Shown: positions 9,591 through 19,277, counted from the first letter of the stretch. The stretch: 64,000 nucleotides of DNA from Bacteroidota bacterium (GCA_023387985.1 JAEWHC010000008.1:186001-250000), one strand, 5' to 3'. Notes: a model not told the origin generated them from the sequence alone. A program made the numbers and translations.

Positions 9591-9694
9591 CAAAGTAGTC
9601 AAAAATTATGAATTCACATTATTTTATCAATTTTTTTTTGGTTTTTAATAAATAAGTATAGTAAGACTTGTCGTATTGGCGTCAGGCGAAAAAA

Positions 9695-9720
9695 AAGGGC
9701 AACTTCAGTAAGTTGCCCTT
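9695..9720 (-). terminator. Terminator of the distal SusCD-lipoprotein operon
   Basis: An 11-bp stem (AAGGGCAACTT with AAGTTGCCCTT) and a CAGT loop are flanked by A and T runs on both sides. It can therefore work on either strand. It lies 27 bp past the minus-strand stop of the DUF1735-type lipoprotein and separates the two SusCD units. Confidence 0.85.
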
Positions 9721-9747
9721 TTTTAAAATGCGGATTATGCGCTGTTA

Positions 9748-10710
9748 CTACCTTGCACCTTTATAGGTCATCACCCAATGGAAACTGGTTCTGATATGCG
9801 GTGCCGCAGGCACAACACTGGACTGGGTCATAAAGAAACTCACATCAATGGTTTTCGTTACCGGGTCGTAAGTATTCACCCCGGCAGGATCGAGCATGCC
9901 GGCACGGGTATTGCCTGCTGGCTGACCATAACCATTCACTACGCTAGTTATTTTGTGGGTTTCCGGATCAAACGTGAATACGGGAACAAAGCTGCCATAG
10001 CCGGATACAGCTCCTGCACTAAGAATCGGAACAAAATAATCTACCCAATAATCCGGATCATAGCCGATAACCGTAGTGGGTCCAGCTGTAATCAGGTGAT
10101 AATTCATTGGGAAAAGCCCGGTAAGTGTCGGGGCTACGGCATCCACCATTTCTCCGGTAACTTCATAGGCACCGTCCAATTCATTTACCACACTCATTGT
10201 TACGATAATGGTATCTTTTCCTGCGCTGAGATTAGCCCCGGCCACATCAGAAATCGCAAAAGCAAGAGCGTAAGTGTGCTCGAGATTCCATTTGGCCCCA
10301 TTGAGCTGTATATTGAAATCCTTCGCAAATTCGCCGCTTCCCATATTCATGGTATAAGTATTTCCGCTACGCTGCACCGTTGTAGTGTATAAGCTGTCTG
10401 GCAATACTTCAAAATTGGTATCATTGGCGTCATTGTAGCGGTCAATATAACCCGGAACCATGGTAAGCGTAACCGCCTGAGGGGTATTGAGTGAAGCCGC
10501 AGAGTTTGCATCTTTTCTTACGGAAAAGAGATCAACGGATTTTACGTTATTAAAAGGCTCGTAAAAGAGATTTCTCTCCGGTGCCTCCATAATTTTGACC
10601 ATGGTAGTGCCCTGATCCGTCAGTTCCACCACTTCATCTTTAATGCAGCCCGAGAGTGCAAATACCGAAAGGGCAATTAAAGCGAGACTTTTTAAATAAG
10701 CTATTTTCAT
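9748..10710 (-). CDS. DUF1735-type lipoprotein, third gene of the distal SusCD operon
   Basis: This 320-residue lipoprotein has lipobox ALSGC (C22). Residues of about 50-190 follow the DUF1735 (BT_3987-like N-terminal) layout, including VTLTMVPGYIDRYN and FEVLPDSLYT, then LEHTYALAFAI and TIIVTMSVVN. The C-terminal half is a separate domain ending in FHWVMTYKG. Such lipoproteins commonly sit behind susCD and act as extra surface glycan-binding proteins, so that role is likely but not shown. It starts 62 bp after the SusD stop and is followed by a strong terminator. Confidence 0.82.
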   Translation of the reverse strand: MKIAYLKSLALIALSVFALSGCIKDEVVELTDQGTTMVKIMEAPERNLFYEPFNNVKSVDLFSVRKDANSAASLNTPQAVTLTMVPGYIDRYNDANDTNFEVLPDSLYTTTVQRSGNTYTMNMGSGEFAKDFNIQLNGAKWNLEHTYALAFAISDVAGANLSAGKDTIIVTMSVVNELDGAYEVTGEMVDAVAPTLTGLFPMNYHLITAGPTTVIGYDPDYWVDYFVPILSAGAVSGYGSFVPVFTFDPETHKITSVVNGYGQPAGNTRAGMLDPAGVNTYDPVTKTIDVSFFMTQSSVVPAAPHIRTSFHWVMTYKGAR

Positions 10711-10772
10711 TTGTACATGTTTAAATGATGAAGAATTATCCCTGCATGTTTACAGGGATAACCTGGAGTTTT

Positions 10773-12197
10773 TTACTGATCCCACCAAACGCGGGAAGAG
10801 ATTTTATCGCCACCGGGCAAACGGTCTACTGCGAGCGCTATCCCTTCAGCATTGGAAGAATAGAGCGCAGGAGAATACGTATATCTGCGTGGGATCTGTT
10901 TACCATCGTTTACCGCATCAGGTGCCGGGGTCAGTTCTGGAAATCCGGTTCTTCTCCACACATTCCATGCCTGCAATCCATCGGGGTACACTGCGATCCA
11001 GCGCTGGGTGGCAATCTTTTTCAGATTGGCACAATTGCCGGTTGCACCAAGGGCTACACTGCTTTGGGCAAAATAGGCAGCCGTGGGAGCCGCAACGCCC
11101 CATTGCTCATGGGAAAGGCGGATGCCCTGCTCATAAAGCTGCGCTGCATTTTCATTGGTCCATCCGCAATCCGCGGCTTCGGCACGGGCAAGCGTTGCCG
11201 CTGCGGCCGGAATTACAGTAACGGTACTCGTCTGCTGGCGGAACCGGGGTGCAAGCACATAGGCCCAATCCGGGTTGGCAGAAGTAAACGCTTCAGCTTT
11301 TGCCCTGGCCAGACCGTAAGGAACACCTTTCTCGGTATAGTTGCCATTTACATCAGCACCGTAAGCTGCCTGGCGCTTATCGGCAAGGGAAACCATAATA
11401 TCTGTCATGGTTTTGCTCTGCGCAACATCTCTCCGTCCGTTATAGGTATTGTACCAGGGGTTAGAAAGATTGCCTCCGGGGAAAGCATACGACCAGTTTT
11501 CACTGTTTTCGTCAATCACGCCATCAGCCAGGGCCGCTTTAAACTCAGTTGCCGCATAACCGGTAGGACCAGGAAATTTTTTGCTGAGCTGTTGGGCCAT
11601 GAGCATCCGCATGGTATTGGCCAGCCTTCTCCAGCTTTCCGGGTCACCCTTGTAATTGCTGATATCCCCGCTGATCAATGAGGTATTGTCAAACTTGGAT
11701 GCCGCATCTTTCAAGGTAGCGATCATGCCTTTATACACTTCTTCCTGGGTATCGTATTTGGGGTTTTGAATCTCGCTTCCTTTCAGCGCTTCGCTGTAAG
11801 GAATATCCCCAACCCTGTCGGTCATTGTCCAGAAAATATACTGCTGCATAATGCGGGCAGCCTGTGTAAGGTTGTTGCTAGTATTGCCATTGATGATGTT
11901 TTGAAGATCATACAAATGGCCGCTGTAGGTTCCCGAAAAGTTAAACTGAACCACGCTGTAGAGCGAAGCATCGGTATACTGTGTTTCGGAAAAAAGTTGT
12001 GCATAATACCCTGGGGTAGCTATGCCGGCGTAGCCGGGAATTCCTGCTGACACGTTAGTGAACAACGCAGCAGGAATGGGATCCGGAATTCCGTTCGGGT
12101 TTACGTTCGTATCTCCGAAGTCCGAAAGCTTATCGCACCCTGTGGCAAACAAAGCCATACCGGCAGCTAAGGAGAGAAAATATTTCTTAATATTCAT
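10773..12197 (-). CDS. SusD-like lipoprotein (SusD-like_2 type)
   Basis: This 474-residue outer-membrane lipoprotein has lipobox ATGC (C21), then DKLSDFGDTNVNPNGIPDPIPAALF, the typical opening of the SusD-like_2 group. WTMTDRVGDIPYSEAL and the C-terminal ATQRWIAVYPDGLQAWNVWRRTG are further family landmarks. It would cap the SusC channel encoded 22 bp upstream in the same operon. It is clearly from a different SusD subfamily than the gene at 4764-6245, so the two units probably take up different substrates. Confidence 0.92.
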   Translation of the reverse strand: MNIKKYFLSLAAGMALFATGCDKLSDFGDTNVNPNGIPDPIPAALFTNVSAGIPGYAGIATPGYYAQLFSETQYTDASLYSVVQFNFSGTYSGHLYDLQNIINGNTSNNLTQAARIMQQYIFWTMTDRVGDIPYSEALKGSEIQNPKYDTQEEVYKGMIATLKDAASKFDNTSLISGDISNYKGDPESWRRLANTMRMLMAQQLSKKFPGPTGYAATEFKAALADGVIDENSENWSYAFPGGNLSNPWYNTYNGRRDVAQSKTMTDIMVSLADKRQAAYGADVNGNYTEKGVPYGLARAKAEAFTSANPDWAYVLAPRFRQQTSTVTVIPAAAATLARAEAADCGWTNENAAQLYEQGIRLSHEQWGVAAPTAAYFAQSSVALGATGNCANLKKIATQRWIAVYPDGLQAWNVWRRTGFPELTPAPDAVNDGKQIPRRYTYSPALYSSNAEGIALAVDRLPGGDKISSRVWWDQ

Positions 12198-12219
12198 TTT
12201 CTTGATATTTTATTTAGTA

Positions 12220-15200
12220 TTAGAATCCTACCCTCAGGTTAAATCCAAAACCACGGGTTCCGGGGAACTGACCGGTTTCACCCACGCGGGCACTGATCTC
12301 GGAAGGATCGAAGTCCCTGTTATGGGCATAAATCAGCAATGGATTACGAGCAACTACTGAAAACGTAGCATTTTGAACGGTATTGCCCAGTCCAAGCTTG
12401 TTTACCGGGATTTTATACCCCAGGCTTACTTCGCGCAGTTTTACATAAGTAAGGCTGAAAACATAAGGATCGAAAGTCTTGTTGTTATAGAGGCCATGGA
12501 AATAATCCTGTGCTTCAACATAAACATCCAAAGGCTTGCCATCTGCGTCCACACCAAAAACATGTACGCCACCGCCGTCAGCAACTGCATCGCGAATCGG
12601 ATTTCCTTTGTCATTCACGGTTGCGGTTTGAGCAGTAAGGCCGGAGTAAGAACCCCATTGGTTAGACAGGGAAACGAATTTACCACCACTCTGGAAGTCA
12701 ATGTTTGCACTAAGGGTAAAATCTTTCAGGAATTCAAAGGTATTTTGAACACCACCGGTATAACGCGGCAGTACGCTTCCAAAATACACAGCCGGATCAT
12801 TTACATACATGCCTTCAGCGGTAATTACCGGCTGACCATTGATACGTTTCATTCCGTTACCAAAAATCTGACCCCATTGCTTGCCTTCTTCAAGGATCAT
12901 ATATGGCATAGTAGATCCCCAAACGCCTTCTATGGAAGTTCTTGTAACGCCGGGTGCAATTTCAACAACGGTAGCATCAAGCAAATAACCCCAGGTAGCG
13001 GTCATTTCCCAATTGAAATTTGGACTTACCACCGGGCGGGCGAGGAATTGAACATCTACACCTTTACGGGTAATCTTACCAAAATTGGTCAGGTAACTGG
13101 TGAATCCTGTTGTTGCGTCCAGCGTAACAGAAGTAGGCGCGTCAAGTTCTGTACCATCCCAGTAAGTTCCGGTAATGCCCAAACGGTTTTTGAGGAAACG
13201 GAGTTCCAGGCCGACTTCGCGCTGTGCTCTAACTGCACCGGTGATGTTGGCATCTACCAGCTGATCGGGTGTTCCCATCAGGATATTGCCATTCCATTGG
13301 TCTTGAGAAACTCCATAAAGGAAACCGGGATACCGGTAAGCGCCAAAGCTCGTTCCTGAACCAAGTGCCATTGGTATTTCACCCCATGAGGCACGTAACT
13401 TACCATAACTGATGGCCGGCACGTTAATCAGGTCGCTGAAAACAAATGAAGCACCCACGGATTTGGAAAATACATCATTATTTTCCGGTGGCAAAGTGGA
13501 GAACCAGTCATTTCGCAGGGTGAAATCAACAAAAGCGAAATTCTTGTAACCCACGCTTCCCAATACATACACGGCATTGTACGCTTCTTTGGTTCTGTCG
13601 TTCCACATGGTGGCCGGGTTCTTCGAATTCTGCAGGGTAAAGAGGTTTGGGGCACTTAATCCATTATTGGTATTGCCGCCATTTCCTTTATAATTCCATT
13701 TGAAGAAATCGGTACCCGCATTGGCATTTATTTCAACATCACCGAATTTCTGGTTGTAGCTCAACTGCAATTCTATGTTCTGCCTGTCGGAGAAGGTATT
13801 GCCGGTTGAGTAATAGCCCAGGGTTTGCGGCGTGTTACCTGAAGTTTGCAAACCACTTGTTGCAAGTTCGGAGCTGTAACGCTGTTCGTTCCAGGTTACA
13901 TTCTGCTGTTTCCGGTAAGAGCCTTTCAGGCTGAGGAAATTGGTAAATTTATAGGTCAGGCTCAGGTCGCCATAAAGACGGTTACCATTGGACTGCATTT
14001 TTACCAGGTCGAACCAGGTAAAGAAGTTATACCAATAGTTACCTGCAAAAAAGCGGTTGGGCGCTGCGGGATCAAAAGCGCTTGGATTGGCTTTGTTCCA
14101 GCTGGCATAAATACCATCCGGGGTGGTGAGCCCTCTCAATTCCTGCATGATGTTCATATCCAGGTTACGGTGGAACCATTGGTTGAAGCTACCTGTTGAC
14201 TGGTTGGAATAAGCATCATCACCTACCTGGCCATTTATCGTGGACGTAATGTAGTTGACATTGGCTCCCACAATTAATTTTGGCGTAATGTTCAAGGAGC
14301 TGTTCAAATTGAAGGTATGCTTCTGAAGATCAGAATTGGGAATCATACCCCGGATGTTGACGTTGCCGTAGCTCACCCTGGCATTAAACATGTCAGAAGC
14401 TTTGGTAAAGCTTACGCTGTTGTTGAGGTTTACCCCGGTTTGGAAAAAGTCGCGGGAGTTGTTGGGCTGCGCGGTAAGACCTGTGGTCTGGTACGAGCGG
14501 CTATGGCCACCATACCATGCATACCAGGGAATGTACTCCTGGCCAACCATGCGCGGGCCCCAGCTGGCGTCATCAGAATAATCATGATAAAATTTCCCGT
14601 CGAGTGCTTTCCATTCTTCAGGATGACCGGGTTGCCAGGTGTATTTCATCAGGTCCTGGCTGGCGCCACCGGCGTAGCTGTTCTGGTAATTGGGCAAAAT
14701 ATATACATTGTCAAAAGTTGCACCCAAATTTACGGTAACACCAATGCCAGGCATTCTCTTTCCCTTTTTGGTGGTGATAACGATCGCACCGTTTCCTCCC
14801 TGGGGTCCAAACTGTGCAGATGCCGCAGGTCCCTGGAGTACGGTAATGTTTTCGATATCATCGGGGTTGATTCCGTCTGAGTTGGGCAGAATGGTTCCGT
14901 CAACCACATAAATTACCCCACCATCCATACCACGTAAACGCATATCGCCGGTACGGCCAAGCGCCACTGTAGATTGTCCGCGAAACTGCATACCTGAAAC
15001 TTTACCGGCGAGGGCGCTGTTGAGGTTGGTTTGGCGGATGGTGTTCAATTTTTCATCGGAAATTGTTTGAGCGTTATAGGAAACGCTTCGTGCGGTACGG
15101 GTTGTGGAATAAGCACCGGCTACCACTTCAACCGTAGCGAGTTCATCGGCCTGTGCAGAAGTCAGCGCAATGTCGAGTGTGTTACCGGATCCTACGGTAA

Positions 15201-15441
15201 ATTCCTGGTCGCGCAGACCAACAGCGGTAACCACCAGCACATCACCTGTCCTGGCCTGGATGGAATACCTACCATCCGCATCTGCAGAAGCCCCGGTAGT
15301 AGTCCCTTTAATTGTAACTGATGCAAACGGAACGGGGTTGCCCTGAGCATCTCTAACCACCCCATTGATGGTGCGCACCTGGGCGTAGGTCATGCCAGCT
15401 AAAAGCAGGAACATGCCCAGGAGGGTCAGAATTCTTTTCAT
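12220..15441 (-). CDS. SusC/RagA-family TonB-linked outer-membrane transporter
   Basis: This 1073-residue transporter is the first gene of the distal unit. It has a signal peptide (about 1-20), a carboxypeptidase-regulatory-like domain (INGVVRDAQGNPVPFASVTIKG onwards, about 24-105), and a plug containing GGVIYVVDGTILPNSDGINPDD and GNGAIVITTKKGK (about 125-230). A large beta-barrel follows, ending GFNLRVGF with the terminal Phe needed for barrel insertion. It has limited visible similarity to the other SusC beyond family motifs. The neighbours downstream are its SusD and a third lipoprotein, transcribed together. No FecR/FecI pair is seen. Confidence 0.95.
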   Translation of the reverse strand: MKRILTLLGMFLLLAGMTYAQVRTINGVVRDAQGNPVPFASVTIKGTTTGASADADGRYSIQARTGDVLVVTAVGLRDQEFTVGSGNTLDIALTSAQADELATVEVVAGAYSTTRTARSVSYNAQTISDEKLNTIRQTNLNSALAGKVSGMQFRGQSTVALGRTGDMRLRGMDGGVIYVVDGTILPNSDGINPDDIENITVLQGPAASAQFGPQGGNGAIVITTKKGKRMPGIGVTVNLGATFDNVYILPNYQNSYAGGASQDLMKYTWQPGHPEEWKALDGKFYHDYSDDASWGPRMVGQEYIPWYAWYGGHSRSYQTTGLTAQPNNSRDFFQTGVNLNNSVSFTKASDMFNARVSYGNVNIRGMIPNSDLQKHTFNLNSSLNITPKLIVGANVNYITSTINGQVGDDAYSNQSTGSFNQWFHRNLDMNIMQELRGLTTPDGIYASWNKANPSAFDPAAPNRFFAGNYWYNFFTWFDLVKMQSNGNRLYGDLSLTYKFTNFLSLKGSYRKQQNVTWNEQRYSSELATSGLQTSGNTPQTLGYYSTGNTFSDRQNIELQLSYNQKFGDVEINANAGTDFFKWNYKGNGGNTNNGLSAPNLFTLQNSKNPATMWNDRTKEAYNAVYVLGSVGYKNFAFVDFTLRNDWFSTLPPENNDVFSKSVGASFVFSDLINVPAISYGKLRASWGEIPMALGSGTSFGAYRYPGFLYGVSQDQWNGNILMGTPDQLVDANITGAVRAQREVGLELRFLKNRLGITGTYWDGTELDAPTSVTLDATTGFTSYLTNFGKITRKGVDVQFLARPVVSPNFNWEMTATWGYLLDATVVEIAPGVTRTSIEGVWGSTMPYMILEEGKQWGQIFGNGMKRINGQPVITAEGMYVNDPAVYFGSVLPRYTGGVQNTFEFLKDFTLSANIDFQSGGKFVSLSNQWGSYSGLTAQTATVNDKGNPIRDAVADGGGVHVFGVDADGKPLDVYVEAQDYFHGLYNNKTFDPYVFSLTYVKLREVSLGYKIPVNKLGLGNTVQNATFSVVARNPLLIYAHNRDFDPSEISARVGETGQFPGTRGFGFNLRVGF

Positions 15442-15552
15442 ATAAATTGTTTAGTTAAAAAATGAAGGTTTTACAACCACAAATTTGTCTTGGACAATAT
15501 TGACAAGCAGCGAATGTAGATAAAACCAAAAACGGATTGATGATGAGTATTT

Positions 15553-15615
15553 CCCGGATTGTTCAAATTAATTATTTATATAACGTAAATAATCCCGGAT
15601 TTTTTCAATTGATTC
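15553..15615. promoter_or_regulatory. Repeat-rich upstream region of the distal SusC operon
   Basis: ATTATTTA (15571-15578) and TAAATAAT (15586-15593) form a perfect 8-bp inverted repeat with a 7-nt spacer. Two copies of CCCGGATT (15553-15560 and 15594-15601) flank it, each followed by a T-rich TTCAA stretch. TAATTTG (minus strand, 15564-15570) is a -7-like box. The whole may form the operator and promoter of the susC gene at 15441, about 110 bp downstream. The rest of the 15442-15880 gap is AT-rich with no gene seen. Confidence 0.35.
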
Positions 15616-15880
15616 AATACCTTAAAGTTTATTTCCTGCATAATTCGAAATTCTAGAAGCAAGAGTAATTTTTTTTAAACAGTTTCGAAATATCAATCAC
15701 ATTGGTTTTTTGTACAATTACGCTGTCTGGCACATAAATCCGGAGTAAAGACAAGGTAAATGTCCGTTTCGCTGCAAAATTTTTAAAAATTTTAGGTGAT
15801 TTCCTATTCTCGCAAATCCGCCATGATTTCCGAAAACGTGTCAGCTACCCAGTTTCCTTAGTAATTTCTAAACGAAAAAG

Positions 15881-15896
15881 CCCCCTGTTCAGGGGG
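15881..15896 (-). terminator. Terminator of the YugP-type protease gene
   Basis: A 6-bp CCCCCT/AGGGGG stem with a 4-nt loop is followed on the minus strand by CTTTTTC. It lies 30 bp past the protease stop codon. Confidence 0.65.
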
Positions 15897-15925
15897 TATT
15901 CTTCACGTTGCGGGTTTTTTATTTA

Positions 15926-16621
15926 TTAATTACGGCTTCTTCCGCTCAGGTAAATCAGCAGATACTGTACAAGGGTGACAATTGAGGCTATCGCCGCCAC
16001 CACATAGGTCATCGCCGCCCATTTCAATGCATCCTTGGCTTCATTGTGCTCCCTTGCACCGGTTACGCCGGCCCGGTTCATCCACGCCAGTGCCCGTTTG
16101 CTTGCATCAAATTCCACCGGTAACGTCACAATCGCGAAAAGCGTAGTAACAGCGAATAACCCAATTCCAAACAGCAACAATGAAGGGAACTGGTTAATGA
16201 GTACAATACCTGCAAGCAAAATCCATTGCAAAATGGAACTGCTGAACTGCACGGCAGGAACAAGTTTACTCCGCATCTGCAGCCATTTGTAGGCGGTGGC
16301 ATGCTGTACGGCATGGCCAACCTCATGGGCGGCAACAGCAGCAGCAGCTACCGTTGCATGGCTGTAAACCTCCTCGCTTAAGTTCACGGTTTTGTTTGCG
16401 GGATTATAATGATCGGTAAGCTTACCGGGGGCAGATATGATCTTCACGTCATGTATACCATTATCAGCCAGCATTTTAGCGGCTACTTCGGCACCAGTAA
16501 GCCCCGTACTGAGCGGCAACCGACTGTACCGGGCAAACTTCCCTTTCAGCATCATGCTCACGAGCATGCTGATGCCGACAAATATGATGGATACAAGGTA
16601 AATGCTTTGAAAATTTTCCAT
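15926..16621 (-). CDS. YugP-type neutral zinc metallopeptidase, membrane bound
   Basis: This 231-residue protein matches the YugP family. It has one N-terminal transmembrane segment (about 8-25), a soluble part with NGIHDVKI and DHYNPANKTVNLSEEVY, the zinc-binding HEVGHAVQH (H99, E100, H103), and two or three hydrophobic segments after residue 120. The family is of unknown substrate. The frame could start 12 codons earlier, but the Met at 16621 gives the usual N-terminus directly before the membrane segment. The gene is monocistronic with its own terminator. Confidence 0.87.
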   Translation of the reverse strand: MENFQSIYLVSIIFVGISMLVSMMLKGKFARYSRLPLSTGLTGAEVAAKMLADNGIHDVKIISAPGKLTDHYNPANKTVNLSEEVYSHATVAAAAVAAHEVGHAVQHATAYKWLQMRSKLVPAVQFSSSILQWILLAGIVLINQFPSLLLFGIGLFAVTTLFAIVTLPVEFDASKRALAWMNRAGVTGAREHNEAKDALKWAAMTYVVAAIASIVTLVQYLLIYLSGRSRN

Positions 16622-16968
16622 TCGCGTTATTTGAATTGTTATTATTGCCGGAACCATAGCAAATCTGCTGCCATCCGTAATTTTTCTGCTAAAAATCGGT
16701 AAACGCCTCCGTATTTCTCATGAATCGTTCTTTTTCACCTTAATTTGAGCATTTCGAAAAAATAGAATTGCCTCAACTGTGCCAAAATGACAACCGGTGA
16801 AATAAAGTCGGTTGAAAAGTTATTTGTCGTTTATAATTATACTGATTATCATCACATTATGGTAAAATAGGCGTATTAGAGGAGGGTAAGTTGAGAGAAA
16901 AAAAATTTTGTTTGTTAGGGCTATTTACTATTTTAGCGTCAGAATTTAATGGGTTAGTAAGTAAACGG

Positions 16969-16990
16969 GCCGGATGTATCCACATCTGGC
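16969..16990 (+). terminator. Intrinsic terminator upstream of radA with no gene before it
   Basis: GCCGGATGT pairs with ACATCTGGC (9 bp including one G-T pair) around an ATCC loop, and TCTTTTT follows. It reads on the plus strand but no plus-strand ORF lies between 16622 and it. It may end a small RNA or act as a leader attenuator for radA. The remainder of the 16622-17075 gap is AT-rich, and a near-consensus TAGTTTCG at 17035-17042 may be the radA promoter. Confidence 0.55.
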
Positions 16991-17075
16991 TCTTTTTATT
17001 TATGTATGCAAAAAAAAGTTCGGATGTTCAGTCTTAGTTTCGTCAGCAAACTAGGCTTTTAATAATCCAGGCAAT

Positions 17076-18449
17076 ATGGCAAAAATCAAGACAGCATTTT
17101 TTTGTAAAGAATGCGGCTATGAAAATACAAAATGGGCGGGGCGTTGTCCATCATGCGGCCAATGGAACAGTTTTGTGGAGGAAGTCATTTCCAAAAGCGA
17201 TGAAAAAAGCAGCAGGCAGGAGCGGACGTGGAAAGAAACAAGGGCTGGAACTGTAAAAACAATAAGGCTTGAAGATGTTGATGCAAATGATCAGCCGCGC
17301 ATAAAAACTGAAGATCCGGAACTGGACCGTGTGCTTGGCGGAGGCATCGTTCCGGGAAGCCTGGTATTGGTTGCAGGTGATCCGGGTATTGGAAAAAGCA
17401 CATTGTTTCTGCAAATGGGGCTGGCACTAAAAAATAAACGGGTGCTCTACGTGAGCGGTGAAGAAAGTGCGCAACAGATTAAGCTCAGGGCAAGCCGTTT
17501 ATCGCAGATGGAATCGGAATTTTTTTTGCTGACTGAAACCCAGACACGTGTCATTTTTTCGGAGATCAAAAAAATGCAGCCGGATCTTTTGATCATTGAT
17601 TCTATCCAAACCCTCGAATCCGAATACATCGACAGTGCCGCCGGCAGTATCAGCCAGATCAGGGAAACTGCTTCTGAGCTTTTGCGCTTCGCGAAAGAAA
17701 CCGCTACACCGGTTATCCTCATTGGACATATCACCAAAGACGGCAGCATTGCAGGTCCAAAAATTTTGGAGCATATGGTGGATGTGGTGTTGCAGTTTGA
17801 AGGCGACCGCAACCATGTATACCGTTTGTTGCGCACCATAAAAAACCGTTTTGGTTCAACCGCTGAACTAGGCATCTATGAAATGACGACGGAAGGTATG
17901 CGGGTGGTGAGCAACCCTTCTGAAATTTTGCTTTCGCAGCGTGCTGAAAACCTGAGCGGTTCAGTGGTGGCTGCCTGCATGGAAGGACAGCGGCCTTTGT
18001 TAATTGAAGTGCAGGCCCTGGTTACGCAAAGCGTTTACGGAACACCCCAACGTACGGCAAGTGGTTTTGATATGCGGCGCCTGCAGGTATTGCTTGCTGT
18101 GTTGGAGAAAAGAAGCGGTTTTCAATTCGGCATGAAGGATGTTTTTGTAAACCTGGCCGGTGGACTGCGTGTGGAAGATCCCTCCCTCGACCTTGCTGTG
18201 GTGATGGCCATGCTGAGCAGTTATGAAGATATCCCGGTTTCGCCGCTCACTTGCTTTGCCGCGGAAGTTGGATTGAATGGCGAAGTGCGTGCCGTTAACC
18301 GTATTGAGCAACGCATACAGGAAGCTGAACGACTGGGATTTGAAAAGATCATCATCAGTAGTTTTCACAAAAAGCTTAGCATGCCCAAATTCATTGAAGT
18401 GGTTAAAGCCGGCAATGTGGGCGAAGCGCTTGGAACGGTTTTTGGCTGA
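17076..18449 (+). CDS. radA: DNA repair protein RadA
   Basis: This 457-residue RecA-like ATPase promotes branch migration during recombinational repair. It has an N-terminal C4 zinc finger (C10, C13, C24, C27), a RecA core with Walker A GDPGIGKST (101-109) and Walker B LLIIDS, the RadA-specific KNRFG motif (256-260), and a C-terminal Lon-protease-like domain (about 285-457). Length and all motifs are normal. The comF-like gene follows 90 bp downstream on the same strand. Confidence 0.97.
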   Translation: MAKIKTAFFCKECGYENTKWAGRCPSCGQWNSFVEEVISKSDEKSSRQERTWKETRAGTVKTIRLEDVDANDQPRIKTEDPELDRVLGGGIVPGSLVLVAGDPGIGKSTLFLQMGLALKNKRVLYVSGEESAQQIKLRASRLSQMESEFFLLTETQTRVIFSEIKKMQPDLLIIDSIQTLESEYIDSAAGSISQIRETASELLRFAKETATPVILIGHITKDGSIAGPKILEHMVDVVLQFEGDRNHVYRLLRTIKNRFGSTAELGIYEMTTEGMRVVSNPSEILLSQRAENLSGSVVAACMEGQRPLLIEVQALVTQSVYGTPQRTASGFDMRRLQVLLAVLEKRSGFQFGMKDVFVNLAGGLRVEDPSLDLAVVMAMLSSYEDIPVSPLTCFAAEVGLNGEVRAVNRIEQRIQEAERLGFEKIIISSFHKKLSMPKFIEVVKAGNVGEALGTVFG

Positions 18450-18538
18450 GGTTTTTTGTTGGGTTGGGTTTCCTTAGGGCAAAGTGGCATGTTGGGTTTC
18501 TTGCCAATATAGTATATCTGCATTATTTTTAATAAGCC

Positions 18539-19243
18539 ATGATCATCCTGACCCGCTATATCGAAAGTTTCCTGCGAATGGTATACCCGCTTACCTGCAA
18601 AGGTTGTGGTGAAGAAGTGTTCGATACCCAAACCCAGCTGTGCTGGCGCTGCCTGGAACAACTGCCCTTCACAGGATTTGAAAAGCATGCAGAAAACCCT
18701 GTCCGCAGGATCTTCACCGGCCGCATCAACGTACGGGATGCATTCAGCACGTTGTATTTTAACCCCCAATCCCTGGCACAGGTAGTGATTCACCGCATCA
18801 AATACCGCGGCGATAAAGAGCTGGGCATGCTGATGGGAGAAATTATGGGGCGCCAAATGCTGAACACGGGGCGTTTCCAACACCTGGATGCCATTGTTCC
18901 GCTTCCACTCAACGAAAAAAAACTGAGAATGAGGGGATACAACCAATCCGAATTGCTGGCAAACGGCATGTCCGGTATCCTTCATATTCCGGTTAACAAT
19001 ATGGCAGTAGTCCGGCTAAAACATACAGAAACGCAAACGCGCAAAACCCGCATTCAACGCTGGCAGAATGTGCGTGAAGTATTTGACCTCAAAGAAGGTC
19101 ATGACCTTGAAGGAAAAAACGTTTTGCTGCTGGATGACGTCATCACCACAGGCGCAACCATGGAATCGATGGGGCAGGAATTGCTGAAGGTGCCGGGGCT
19201 TCAACTGAGCATGGCCAGCCTTGCTTATGCCACTTCTGCTTAG
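18539..19243 (+). CDS. ComF family phosphoribosyltransferase-like protein
   Basis: This 234-residue protein has the ComF layout: an N-terminal four-cysteine zinc site (C20, C23, C35, C38), then a type I phosphoribosyltransferase fold with VPLPLNEKKLRMRGYNQSELLA and the PRPP-binding loop DDVITTGAT (199-207). ComF takes part in DNA uptake or single-stranded DNA handling in competent bacteria. No other competence gene is near, though radA just upstream also handles single-stranded DNA. The function here is inferred from family only. Confidence 0.9.
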   Translation: MIILTRYIESFLRMVYPLTCKGCGEEVFDTQTQLCWRCLEQLPFTGFEKHAENPVRRIFTGRINVRDAFSTLYFNPQSLAQVVIHRIKYRGDKELGMLMGEIMGRQMLNTGRFQHLDAIVPLPLNEKKLRMRGYNQSELLANGMSGILHIPVNNMAVVRLKHTETQTRKTRIQRWQNVREVFDLKEGHDLEGKNVLLLDDVITTGATMESMGQELLKVPGLQLSMASLAYATSA

Positions 19244-19277
19244 TGCTGCGGGCTGCTGTGTATTCGCCCTGCAATCC

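Noticed and set aside
10725..11681. 318-codon plus-strand open frame
   Set aside because: It is antisense to the SusD-like gene and has no domain or start signal.
12373..13359. 328-codon plus-strand open frame
   Set aside because: It is antisense to the distal susC gene and has no signal or motif.
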